Source: an uncultured Alphaproteobacteria bacterium
Lineage (GTDB): Bacteria > Pseudomonadota > Alphaproteobacteria > Rhizobiales > Ancalomicrobiaceae
Assembly: GCA_937864925.1 (NCBI GenBank)
Contig: CALMFH010000027.1
Location: 1 to 60,449 of the forward strand
Reading direction: 5' to 3'
DNA: 60,449 nt
Shown here: positions 38,329 to 46,663 of the stretch, in pieces
Position numbering within the stretch: the first letter of the stretch is position 1
How the letters are laid out: each line of letters begins with the position of its first letter
Position numbers and translations under genes: made by a program
Notes under the pieces: generated by a model
What the model saw: only the letters and a program-made list of their open reading frames with translations
The model's database searches: none
What the model was told of the DNA's origin: nothing

Positions 38329-39321
38329 TCAGATCCGGTGCGACTCGAGCGTGGTCGGGTGGAACAGCTCCTCGGGTGCGAGGCGGCGGACCGACAGGCC
38401 CTGCGCGTGGTGGGCGTCGAGGAAGGCGTCGAGCGTCCGTCGGTTGGCCTCGAAGCCGTAGGACCAATGGTCCTCGCCGAGGAGCTCGCGGGCCTCCTGC
38501 AGTCGCTCTTCGACGAAGGGCAGCGTCACCTTGGTCGCCGACGTGTCGCCGAGACGGGCGAGGCCGACCGCCTTGGCCTTGGTGAAAGCCTTGGCGACAG
38601 CCGCCGGCAGCCAGCCGTGACGTTCGACGAGGTCACGCCGGACGCCGACCAGATGCATGATCGGGAAATGGCCGTGGCGCCGGTACCAGTCGGAGGCGGC
38701 GGCGACCGGGTCGGCCCACAGCCGGCCGACGTGCGGATGCCCGGCCTCGAAACACGACGGCGCGCGCGGACCGATCACCGCGTCGATCTCACCGGCGGCG
38801 AGCAGTCCCGACAGCGTCGTCCCCTCGGGAATCGATTCCAGCCGCACGTCCGGCGGCAGGTCGAGGGCGATCTTCTCGACCCGGCCGGGATCGTCGTAAC
38901 CGCCGCGCAGCCACTGCACGTCGCGGGGTTCCACGCCGTGATCGGCGAGGATCATCCGAGCCCAGACATTGGCAGTGAGCTGGTACTCCGGCACGCCGAT
39001 GCGGCGGCCTTTCAGGTCGGCGGGCGTGTCGATGCTGCGATCGGTACGGACATAGATCGAGGTGTGGCGGAAGGCCCGTGACGGAAACACCGGGACACCG
39101 ACATAGGGGCTGTCGCCGCGCGCCGTCTTCACCGTGTAGCTCGACAGTGACAGCTCACAGACGTCGAACTCGGCATGGCGGAAGGCGCGGAAGAAGATCT
39201 CCTCCGGCTCCAGGAGCATGAACACCGGGTCGACGCCATCGATGCGGACGGTGCCGTCGACCAGCGGTCGGGTCCGGTCGTAGTCGCCCACTGCGACGGA
39301 GAGGGAGAGGTTCGTGGACAT
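38329..39321 (-). CDS. pht5: 4,5-dihydroxyphthalate decarboxylase
   Basis: A 330-residue protein of the 4,5-dihydroxyphthalate decarboxylase family, whose fold is that of periplasmic binding proteins but without a signal peptide. Family features include LSVAVGDYDRTRPL at the start, CELSLSSY near 55-62, VPVFPSRAFRHTSIYV, GVPEYQLTANVWARM and the VIGPRAPSCFEAGHP segment. It should convert 4,5-dihydroxyphthalate to protocatechuate and CO2. Position supports this: it is last but one in the operon that begins with the phthalate dioxygenase oxygenase, and matching reductase and dehydrogenase genes lie divergently. It starts 20 bases after livF. Confidence 0.88.
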   Translation of the reverse strand: MSTNLSLSVAVGDYDRTRPLVDGTVRIDGVDPVFMLLEPEEIFFRAFRHAEFDVCELSLSSYTVKTARGDSPYVGVPVFPSRAFRHTSIYVRTDRSIDTPADLKGRRIGVPEYQLTANVWARMILADHGVEPRDVQWLRGGYDDPGRVEKIALDLPPDVRLESIPEGTTLSGLLAAGEIDAVIGPRAPSCFEAGHPHVGRLWADPVAAASDWYRRHGHFPIMHLVGVRRDLVERHGWLPAAVAKAFTKAKAVGLARLGDTSATKVTLPFVEERLQEARELLGEDHWSYGFEANRRTLDAFLDAHHAQGLSVRRLAPEELFHPTTLESHRI

Positions 39322-39341
39322 GGGATCTGGTTCCGACGGGA

Positions 39342-40124
39342 TCAGAGGAGCTGGCGGAGGCGCTCTGTCATGGCGCGTTCCGCGGTGGAAGAGCCGGCGG
39401 CGACGGCGCCGGCTCCGAGGTAGCGTTCGGCGATCTCGGACGAGGCGAGGAGGTCGTCCGCCGACCCCGCGAGGGCGACCCGGCCGTTCTCCAGCACGTA
39501 GCCGCGATCGGCGACGGCGAGGGCGGAGCGGGCGTTCTGCTCGGCGAGCAGGATCGACAGGCCGCGATCGCGCAGCCGGCAGATCAGCCGGAAGATCTCC
39601 GAGACGAGCAGCGGCGACAGCCCCAGCGACGGCTCGTCGAGCATCAGCAGACGCGGACCCGACATCAGCCCGCGGCCGATCGCCAGCATCTGCTGTTGGC
39701 CGCCGGAGAAGTTGCCGGCCGGGCTGTCGAGCCGTTGCGCCAGGACCGGGAAGAGGTCGAGCACCTCGTCGAGCCGGCGGCGGCGCTCCGCCGCGTCGAT
39801 CGAGCCGTGGACGGCATGGGTGCCGAGCGCCAGGTTCTCCCGTACCGTCAGGCCGGCGAACACCTGCCGGCCTTCGGGGACGAGGGCGACGCCGAGGCGC
39901 AGGCGCTCGGCCGGGGTGGCGCGGGTGATCGAACGTCCCTCGTAGACGACGTCGCCTGCGGCCGGCCGCATCAGCCCGGCGATGGTGCGCACCATCGTCG
40001 ACTTGCCGGCACCGTTGGCGCCGACCAGAGTGACGATCTCGCCCGGAGCGACGTCGAGATCGATGCCGGTGAGCACGGGGTTCGAGTCGTAGCCGACGGT
40101 CAGGCCGGCGAGAGTCAGGATCAC
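39342..40124 (-). CDS. livF: Liv-type ABC transporter ATPase LivF (phthalate operon)
   Basis: A 260-residue ATPase of the branched-chain amino-acid type. Walker A is GANGAGKST, the signature NFSGGQQQMLAIGRGL, and Walker B LLMLDEPSLGLSP. Start is GTG 40124, overlapping the livG stop by four bases (GTGA). It is one of two ATPases of an importer encoded within the phthalate operon, so its substrate is probably phthalate or a related aromatic acid rather than an amino acid; this is inferred from context. Confidence 0.92.
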   Translation of the reverse strand: MILTLAGLTVGYDSNPVLTGIDLDVAPGEIVTLVGANGAGKSTMVRTIAGLMRPAAGDVVYEGRSITRATPAERLRLGVALVPEGRQVFAGLTVRENLALGTHAVHGSIDAAERRRRLDEVLDLFPVLAQRLDSPAGNFSGGQQQMLAIGRGLMSGPRLLMLDEPSLGLSPLLVSEIFRLICRLRDRGLSILLAEQNARSALAVADRGYVLENGRVALAGSADDLLASSEIAERYLGAGAVAAGSSTAERAMTERLRQLL

Positions 40125-40927
40125 GGCCGTCCTCCCTGGTTGTCGGCTTCGGCGCCGAGATAGGCGCGGATCACCCGCGGATCGGCGCGAACAGCGTCCG
40201 GATCGCCGCAGGCGATCACCGCCCCGGCCTCCAGCACCACCACCTGCTCGGCCACCGACATCACCAACGCCATGTTGTGTTCGACGACGAGCACGGTGAC
40301 GCCGGTGTCGCGGATCGCCCGCAAGAGGGCGGCGAGATCGGCGGTCTCGCTGTCGTTGAGGCCGGCGGCCGGCTCGTCGAGCAGCAGCATGCGCGGCGCC
40401 GCCATCAGCGCCCGCACCACCTCGAGCAGCTTCTGCGAGCCCATCGGCAGTTCCACCGCATGGGTGTCGCGGACCCGGCCGAGGCCGACGATGTCGAGCA
40501 TCGCCTCGGCCCGTTCCCTGAGCGCCCGTTCTTCGCGGCGCGCCGAGGGCAGCGAGATCATGTGGGCGAAGGGCGAAGTCCGGACACGACGATGGCCGCC
40601 GACCATGGCGTTCTCCAGAACCGTCAGGCCGGGGAAGACCCGGGCGGTCTGGAAGGTGCGGATCAGCCCGAGCGCGGCGATCCTGCCGGCCGAGGCGCCG
40701 GTGATGCGCTCGCCGTCGAAGAACACCTCGCCGCTCTGCGGCCGGACGATGCCGGTGACGAGATTGAAGAGCGTCGTCTTGCCGGCGCCGTTGGGGCCGA
40801 CGAGTGCCGTCACCGTGCCGAAGGGCACCGAGAAGGAGACGTCGGCGGTGGCCTGCAGGCCGCCGAAGGAGCGGCAGAGGTTGCGTACCTCGAGGCCCGG
40901 GCGAGAGTGGACGAGGGGAGCGTTCAT
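40121..40927 (-). CDS. livG: Liv-type ABC transporter ATPase LivG (phthalate operon)
   Basis: A 268-residue ATPase. Walker A is GPNGAGKTT, the signature region is the atypical VELPMGSQKLLEVVRALM seen in the LivG class, and Walker B is MLLLDEPAAGLN. The LivG C-terminal extension with DPDAVRADPRVIRAYLGAE is present. ATG 40927 overlaps the stop of the fused livHM gene by four bases. The long open frame upstream is a shadow of the permease and binding-protein genes. Confidence 0.92.
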   Translation of the reverse strand: MNAPLVHSRPGLEVRNLCRSFGGLQATADVSFSVPFGTVTALVGPNGAGKTTLFNLVTGIVRPQSGEVFFDGERITGASAGRIAALGLIRTFQTARVFPGLTVLENAMVGGHRRVRTSPFAHMISLPSARREERALRERAEAMLDIVGLGRVRDTHAVELPMGSQKLLEVVRALMAAPRMLLLDEPAAGLNDSETADLAALLRAIRDTGVTVLVVEHNMALVMSVAEQVVVLEAGAVIACGDPDAVRADPRVIRAYLGAEADNQGGRP

Positions 40928-42834
40928 CGCGCGGCCTCCTCGCTCACCGCGCCGGGGCGGGCGGTCTCGCCGAAGCGGCGGAAGATGCCGTTGAGGCCGT
41001 CGACGACGAGGCCGTAGAGGCCGTGCGGCAGCCACAGGAAGCAGCCGACGAGAAGCAGGCCCGAGACCAGCGTCTTGGCCGAGGCGAGCGGCGCGAAGAC
41101 GGTCGGCAAGAGCGTGAGCAGCAGGCCGCCGAGCAGCGGCCCGATCAGCGTGCCCTCGCCGCCGATCACCAGCATGGCGACCAGCTCCAGCGAACGTGTC
41201 GCGTCGACCATGTCGGGGGAGAGGAAGTGGAAATTGAAGGCGTAGAGGCTGCCGGAGAGCGAGGCGAGCATGGCGCTGACGGCGAAGACCACCAACTTGG
41301 TGCGCAGCACGTTCACCCCGAGCGCCGCCGCCGCCATCTGGTCGGTGCGGATCGCCTGGATCGCCCGGCCGAAGGAGGAGCGCATCACCCCTTGCGACAC
41401 CACCACCAGCACCACGTCGAGAACGAGCACCAGATGGTACATCGACTCGGTGGTGTCGAAGGCCCAGCCGGCGATCTCCAGCGACGGGATGCCGACCATG
41501 CCGGAGGGACCACCGGTCAGTTCGGTGAGGCCGACGGCGAAGGAGGTGACGAGCAGACCGAAGGACAGGGTGGCGAGCGCCAGATAGAGGCCGCGCAGGC
41601 GGAGCGTCACCACCGAGAGGACGAGGGCACAGACGAGCGACAGGCCCATGCCGGCGAAGATGCCGAGGAGCGGCGACACCTGATGGTCGATCGCCAGCCC
41701 TGCGGCGGTGTAGCCGCCGATCGCCATGAAGCCGGCGTGCCCGAGCGCCACCTGCCCGCACCAACCCATCAGCAGATCGAGACCGATCAGCGCGACGAAC
41801 AGGATGCCGACGATCACCAGACTGCCGAGGATCGCCTCGGACGGCATCACATGGGGCAGGGCGACCGCCCCGATCAGCGCCGCGACTGCGGCGAAGCGTC
41901 CGGCCGCCGGCGACAGCCGATGCACCCGCTTCCACACCCGCGCCTCGTCGCGCACGTCCTGGCGACGAGCCGGACCACCGGCCATCAGGCCGCTCGGCCG
42001 CCACACCAACACCATGAGCAGCAGCCCGAGGGCGATGGCGTTGGAATAGAGCGAGGAGAGATAGGCGGTCGCCAGTGTATTGACGACGCCGAGCACCAGA
42101 CCGCCGACGATCGCGCCCGGCAGCGAGGCGATGCCGCCGATCACCGCGGCGATGAAGCCGGAGACGGTGAAGAGCCGGCCGCTGTCGAACTGCAGCGAGG
42201 TCGCCGGGGCGATCACCACACCGGCGATCGCCGCGATCAGAGCCGAGAGGCAGAAGCTGAAGAGCGTCATCCGCGGCACGCTGACGCCCATCAGCCGCGC
42301 CGCCGTCGGGTTTTCGGAACAGGCGCGCAACGCCTGTCCGAGGCGGGTGCGGGTGAGGAGCACCCACAGGGCGAGGACCAGAACGCCGGTGATCCCGAGC
42401 ATCCACAGACCCTGGGTGGGAACGGTGATACCGGCGAAGGCGAGCGGCTCCTGACCCGAGAACGGTTCCAGCGCATAGGGCTGGCTGCCCCAGATCAGCT
42501 GCATGGCGCCCTCGAAGACGGTGAGGAGACCGGCCGTCAGCATCAACATGTTGGCGTTGGACAGCCGGGTCAGGCCGGGGACGAAGCTGGTCGCTCCGAC
42601 CACCGCCCCGACCGCCACCGCCACCGCCACCGCGCCGAGCGAGGCAGCGAGAATCGACCACCCGAATTGCATCTCGAAACTGGCGCAGGCGAGAGCCGCG
42701 AGAATGCAGAATGCCCCCTGCGCCAGATTGACCACCCCGGTCACCCGGAAGATGAGCGAGAAGCCCAGGGCGATCAGCGCGTAGATGCATCCGGTGAGGA
42801 CACCGCCGATCAGAAGTTGGATGAAATTCGTCAT
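40924..42834 (-). CDS. Fused LivH-LivM permease (phthalate operon)
   Basis: A 636-residue protein joining both permeases of a Liv-type importer. Residues 1-290 match LivH (IYALIALGFSLIFRVTGVVNLAQGAF at the start, RACSENPTAARLMGV as the ABC-interaction loop), and about 315-636 match LivM (GWCGQVALGHAGFMAIGGY, GRAIQAIRTDQMAAAALGV as its loop). The linker of about 25 residues is basic (RRQDVRDEARVWKRVHR). The second importer of the window has separate livH and livM genes. ATG 42834 is preferred to GTG 42843. It lies 48 bases after livK. Confidence 0.92.
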   Translation of the reverse strand: MTNFIQLLIGGVLTGCIYALIALGFSLIFRVTGVVNLAQGAFCILAALACASFEMQFGWSILAASLGAVAVAVAVGAVVGATSFVPGLTRLSNANMLMLTAGLLTVFEGAMQLIWGSQPYALEPFSGQEPLAFAGITVPTQGLWMLGITGVLVLALWVLLTRTRLGQALRACSENPTAARLMGVSVPRMTLFSFCLSALIAAIAGVVIAPATSLQFDSGRLFTVSGFIAAVIGGIASLPGAIVGGLVLGVVNTLATAYLSSLYSNAIALGLLLMVLVWRPSGLMAGGPARRQDVRDEARVWKRVHRLSPAAGRFAAVAALIGAVALPHVMPSEAILGSLVIVGILFVALIGLDLLMGWCGQVALGHAGFMAIGGYTAAGLAIDHQVSPLLGIFAGMGLSLVCALVLSVVTLRLRGLYLALATLSFGLLVTSFAVGLTELTGGPSGMVGIPSLEIAGWAFDTTESMYHLVLVLDVVLVVVSQGVMRSSFGRAIQAIRTDQMAAAALGVNVLRTKLVVFAVSAMLASLSGSLYAFNFHFLSPDMVDATRSLELVAMLVIGGEGTLIGPLLGGLLLTLLPTVFAPLASAKTLVSGLLLVGCFLWLPHGLYGLVVDGLNGIFRRFGETARPGAVSEEAAR

Positions 42835-42882
42835 GCTCCGCACCTCTCCCGATCGGCGGACAGTCGGCGAACCGGGGATCGA

Positions 42883-44055
42883 TCAATCCAGCGGCAGCCC
42901 GCGCGGCCGGCTGATCACGTCCCAGGTCTGCTTCGTCGGCTCCCATCGGGTCACGACCACGGAAGTGTCGTCGAGGCCGCGCTGCGGCACCTTGCGGAAG
43001 TCGTAGACGCCGCTGGTGAGCGCATGGCCCTGGAGGTCGGCGAGGAAGGCGCGGACCTGTTCGGCGCTCGCCCCGTCCGGCAGGGTGCGCAGGGCATGGA
43101 CCACCAGCATCGCCGGATCCCAGGAGAGGGCGGCGGCGATGTCGGGCTTGACGCCGGCGGCATCGAAGGCGGCGAAGAAGGTCTTCTGCGCCGCCTCGAC
43201 GCCCTCCGGAAGCTTCACCCCGGCGTGGCGCGGCCACAGCGGCGAGGGGATGTAGAGCTGCTTCGGCAGGATCGAGGCGTATTGCGCCATCTGCTCGTAG
43301 GTCATGTTGCCGTCGGTCGTCGCCACCGGCAGATCGAGGCCGGCATCGACGATACCCTTGAACACCGTGCCGATCGCCGCGCCGGTCGACCACGCGACGA
43401 TCGCCTGCGGCTCGGCGGCGGCGATGCGCTGGATCTGCGCCGCGACCGAGACGTCGCCCGGATTGAAGGTCACTTCGGCGACCAGTTTGACGTCGGCGTT
43501 CTCGGCCTGCGCCAGCACCTCGCGGATGTTGCGTACCGCGTCCTGGCCGGAGGCGTCGGTGGAGGTGATCAGCGCCAGTTTGGTGATGCCGCGCGACCGC
43601 CAGTAGCGGATCTGGGCGGCGGCGAGATCGGCGGTCGACGAGCTCGAGGTGAACATGAAGTCGCCGGCGGCGGGCCGCACGCCCGGCGACAGGCAGTACA
43701 TCACCGTGGCGCGGCGCAGCGCCGGCGCCATGGCGTTGCAGGTGGCGACCAGCGCCGAGCCGAGGATCACCGTCGGCTTGGTCGCCAGGATCTCGTTGGT
43801 GGTCTGCACCGCGACCTGCGGCTTGGTCTGGTCGTCGTGGAAGACGAACTTCAGCCTGCGCCCGTGGATACCGCCGCTGTCGGCGACCGTCTTCTCGGCC
43901 ACTTCGAGCGCCTTCTGCTCGGCTTTGCCGAGGAAGGACGCTCCGCCGGTCAGCGGCAGCACCACGTGGATCGTCGTGTCTTCGGCTGCGGCGGGCGTGG
44001 CGAGGGCGAGCGCCGCCCCGAGGAGCCCTGCCGCCGTCTCACGGAAATGTCGCAT
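42883..44055 (-). CDS. Liv-type periplasmic binding protein (phthalate operon)
   Basis: A 390-residue solute-binding protein of the periplasmic leucine-binding (Peripla_BP_6) class. A signal peptide covers residues 1-24 (ending PAAAE). The mature start TTIHVVLPLTGGASFLG and the GGIHGRRLKFVFHDDQTKPQVAV segment are typical. It captures the substrate for the LivHM-G-F importer, probably phthalate or a similar aromatic acid given the location. ATG 44055 has a GGAGGGAAG ribosome site. It is 59 bases downstream of the oxygenase gene. Confidence 0.9.
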   Translation of the reverse strand: MRHFRETAAGLLGAALALATPAAAEDTTIHVVLPLTGGASFLGKAEQKALEVAEKTVADSGGIHGRRLKFVFHDDQTKPQVAVQTTNEILATKPTVILGSALVATCNAMAPALRRATVMYCLSPGVRPAAGDFMFTSSSSTADLAAAQIRYWRSRGITKLALITSTDASGQDAVRNIREVLAQAENADVKLVAEVTFNPGDVSVAAQIQRIAAAEPQAIVAWSTGAAIGTVFKGIVDAGLDLPVATTDGNMTYEQMAQYASILPKQLYIPSPLWPRHAGVKLPEGVEAAQKTFFAAFDAAGVKPDIAAALSWDPAMLVVHALRTLPDGASAEQVRAFLADLQGHALTSGVYDFRKVPQRGLDDTSVVVTRWEPTKQTWDVISRPRGLPLD

Positions 44056-44114
44056 GTGTCTTCCCTCCCTCTGATGGTGTCGGCGGGCGGTCCGTCCCAC
44101 CGCCCGCTTCGTCT

Positions 44115-45419
44115 TCATTCCGCGGCCGATGGGGCCGACATCGCCGCCTCCTCGGCGGAGACGCCGAGCGTCCGCCAATCGGATCCCTTGGGCACGACAC
44201 CCTCGAACGACTTGAGGTGGACCTGCGGCACCACGTCGGCGCCACGGCCGACCACCGCACCTGTGGCGGCGAAGGCCTGCGCCGCCTCGACCATACGACG
44301 GCGGAATTCGACGATCGCCAGGTCGGAGGCCCCGAGCCGGTCGAGCGAACGGTCGGCGATCGGACCCATCGTCTCCCACATCGCGATGTCCTGGTTGGGA
44401 ATGCCCTTGATGCCGGTGAAGTTGCCGAGCTTCATCAGGGTGCGGTCCTGGAGGTAGTCGTTGTCGCGGTTGCGGATCTTACGGAACCGGTGATCGACGT
44501 CGGTGCCGACTTCGGCACCGAGGAACTTGCGCCAGGTGGCGACCTCCGGGACCTCGTCGTCGCCGTGACCCCAGCCGATGAAGTGGAAGGCGGTGTGGGT
44601 GTCGTCGATCGGAATGTGCAGAATCGCCACGTTGTAGCGGTCGTTGCGCGGGATCTGAACCGTATAGGGCGCGATGAACAGCGTGGTGCGCACGTAGTCG
44701 TGGGTATCGCCGTTGAAGGTCGGCCGACGGATCGCCGCATAGCGGAAGCCGAAGGGCGTGCGCTGGACGACGAGGCGCGGCGACTTGTCGGTCGACGGCC
44801 GCAGCCAGTTCTTGTCGGTCGCCATGGCGCGGGTGACCCGTGACGGCACCATGTCGGAAGAGTGCAGGCTCGACGAGTGGGCCGAGTCGATCGCGCCCTC
44901 GAGGATCTGCGCCCAATTGCAGTCGATGACGATCTTGGCGATCGAGAACTGGGTGTCCTCGGTCGGCACGTAGACCGGCATGCGGAATTCGGGCTTTTCG
45001 GCCGCCGGTCCCATGTAGACCCAGACGAAGCCGGCCGCCTCGTGGGTCGGATAGGCCTTGTGCTTCACCTTCTCGACCAGCCCGGACTCCTTGGGCTCGG
45101 ACGACATCTCGACGGCATTGCCGTCCACGTCGAACTTCCAGCCGTGATAGAGGCAGCGCAGACCGCATTCCTCGTTGCGGCCGAAGGCCAGCGAGGCGCG
45201 CCGGTGCGGGCAGTATTCGTCCAGCACCCCGAGACGTCCATCGGTGTCGCGGAAGACGACGAGGTCCTCGCCGAGTAGCCGAACCTTGAGCGGAGCTCCA
45301 TCGGGTTCGGGCACCTCTTCGGAAAGACAGGCGGGGATCCAGTGGCGGCGGAAGATCTGTCCCATCGGGGCATCGCCCTCGACGCGACAGAGCAGATCGT
45401 TTTCCTCATTCGTGAGCAT
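44115..45419 (-). CDS. pht3: Phthalate 4,5-dioxygenase, oxygenase component
   Basis: A 434-residue Rieske non-haem iron oxygenase of the phthalate dioxygenase class. Rieske cluster ligands are C70, H72, C89 and H92 (YCPHR and CLYHGW). The mononuclear iron site is D178, H181 and H186 in the NWAQILEGAIDSAHSSSLH region. It adds O2 across C4-C5 of phthalate to form the cis-dihydrodiol, taking electrons from the divergently encoded reductase. It is a single-subunit (alpha-only) oxygenase and no beta subunit gene is adjacent. ATG 45419 has a GGGAGGAG ribosome site. It leads the minus-strand operon. Confidence 0.88.
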   Translation of the reverse strand: MLTNEENDLLCRVEGDAPMGQIFRRHWIPACLSEEVPEPDGAPLKVRLLGEDLVVFRDTDGRLGVLDEYCPHRRASLAFGRNEECGLRCLYHGWKFDVDGNAVEMSSEPKESGLVEKVKHKAYPTHEAAGFVWVYMGPAAEKPEFRMPVYVPTEDTQFSIAKIVIDCNWAQILEGAIDSAHSSSLHSSDMVPSRVTRAMATDKNWLRPSTDKSPRLVVQRTPFGFRYAAIRRPTFNGDTHDYVRTTLFIAPYTVQIPRNDRYNVAILHIPIDDTHTAFHFIGWGHGDDEVPEVATWRKFLGAEVGTDVDHRFRKIRNRDNDYLQDRTLMKLGNFTGIKGIPNQDIAMWETMGPIADRSLDRLGASDLAIVEFRRRMVEAAQAFAATGAVVGRGADVVPQVHLKSFEGVVPKGSDWRTLGVSAEEAAMSAPSAAE

Positions 45420-45697
45420 GTACGGCTCCTCCCTCGGTCATACGGCTTCGCCGGCCTGCTCGAGAGACCAACTTAGCTCTCTAATTTACCTAGTTGAAGG
45501 GGCGGCTCCCTGTCCAGAGGGAAATTCAAACTATACGTATTTTGATTTTCGCGATGCACAAATTGAATGGCCATCATGCGCGAGTCTATTGGGATGAACT
45601 GGCACTCTTGGGTTGATGGTGCCGTATGACTTTCCTGTTGCATTCCAAAAAAAGTGATTTAGATATCTAATTAGAAACATCGAAAGAGACCTCGCGC
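45420..45697. promoter_or_regulatory. Divergent promoter region with candidate MarR operators
   Basis: A conspicuously AT-rich 278-base gap between the divergent oxygenase and reductase genes. The palindrome TCTAATTAGA (45666-45675) sits 22 bases before the reductase start. A related TCTAATTTAC (45480-45489) sits 60 bases before the oxygenase start, inside a dyad with arms CAACT (45469-45473) and AGTTG (45492-45496). ATACGTAT lies at 45533-45540. The marR gene of the plus-strand operon is the obvious candidate regulator. Confidence 0.5.
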
Positions 45698-46663
45698 ATG
45701 ACCGTCGCCCCAGAGTCCGATCTCACGCCGTTGCGCATCGTGTCGCGTCGCCGCATCGCCGATGACATCCACGAGTTCGTTCTCGCCCAGGACGACGGCA
45801 GCGAACTGCCGGCCTTCACCGCCGGTTCGCATCTGCGGCTGCGCACCCCCAACGGTCTCGTTCGCTGCTATTCGCTGTGCAACGCGCCCTCCGAGCGCGA
45901 CCGCTACGTCGTCGCCGTCAAGCGCGACGCGAGCGGTCGCGGCGGTTCGATGAGCCTGATCGACGAGGCGAAGGTCGGCGACGAGATCGCCGTGTCCGAG
46001 CCGCACAACGCCTTTCCCTTCGAGCCGCGTCCCGGCGGCGTGCTGTTCATCGCCGGCGGCATCGGCGTCACCCCCCTGCTGTCGATGGCGCGTCACCTGA
46101 TCGAGACCGACGGCGGACCGTTCCGGTTCGTCTATCTGACACGCTCGCCGGAGACGACCGCCTTCCGAGACGAACTGGCGGGCGAGGGCTTCCGCGGTCG
46201 GGTCACCCTCCATCACGACGGCGGAGATCCGGCCCGCGCCTTCGACCTCTGGCCGCTGCTCGAGCGCCCGAAGGGGCAGGTCTACTGCTGCGGCCCGCGC
46301 TTCCTGATGGACGCGGTGCGCGACATGACCGGTCACTGGTCGACCTCCGCCGTCCACTTCGAGGACTTCGGCGGCGTCTCCGCCGCGCCGCGCCCCGACG
46401 ACGTCGCCTTCGACGTCCGCCTCGCTCGCAGCGACCGGGTCGTGCCGGTCGCCGCCAACGTCACCATCCTCGACGCGCTGCGCGGCGCCGGGATCCACGT
46501 CTCCAGCTCCTGCGAGAGCGGCACCTGCGGCTCCTGCCGCGTCGACCTCCTCGCCGGCGACGTCGATCACCGCGACATGGCGCTGAACGACGACGAGAAG
46601 CGGTCGGCGATCATGGTCTGCGTCTCGCGTTCGTGCGGCGGCGAACTGGTCCTCGACCTGTGA
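45698..46663 (+). CDS. pht2: Phthalate dioxygenase reductase (PDR/VanB family)
   Basis: A 321-residue reductase with domain order FMN-binding, NAD-binding and C-terminal plant-type 2Fe-2S, the order of phthalate dioxygenase reductase. The flavin motif is RCYSLCNAP (near 55-63), the NAD loop GGIGVTPLLSMA, and the cluster ligands lie in SSCESGTCGSCRVDLLAGDVDHRD with a fourth Cys in VCVSR. It passes electrons from NADH to the oxygenase encoded divergently. Its stop codon overlaps the start of the dehydrogenase (GTGA). Confidence 0.9.
   Translation: MTVAPESDLTPLRIVSRRRIADDIHEFVLAQDDGSELPAFTAGSHLRLRTPNGLVRCYSLCNAPSERDRYVVAVKRDASGRGGSMSLIDEAKVGDEIAVSEPHNAFPFEPRPGGVLFIAGGIGVTPLLSMARHLIETDGGPFRFVYLTRSPETTAFRDELAGEGFRGRVTLHHDGGDPARAFDLWPLLERPKGQVYCCGPRFLMDAVRDMTGHWSTSAVHFEDFGGVSAAPRPDDVAFDVRLARSDRVVPVAANVTILDALRGAGIHVSSSCESGTCGSCRVDLLAGDVDHRDMALNDDEKRSAIMVCVSRSCGGELVLDL

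Noticed and set aside
40121-43393. 1090-codon open frame on the minus strand
   Set aside because: Only the part from 40927 down encodes LivG. The upstream part is a shadow of the fused permease and binding-protein genes.
45600-45625. Possible sigma-54 promoter (TGGCAC near 45600)
   Set aside because: The -12 element does not have TTGC at the right distance; the motif instead forms a short GGCAC/GTGCC dyad. No enhancer-binding regulator is nearby.
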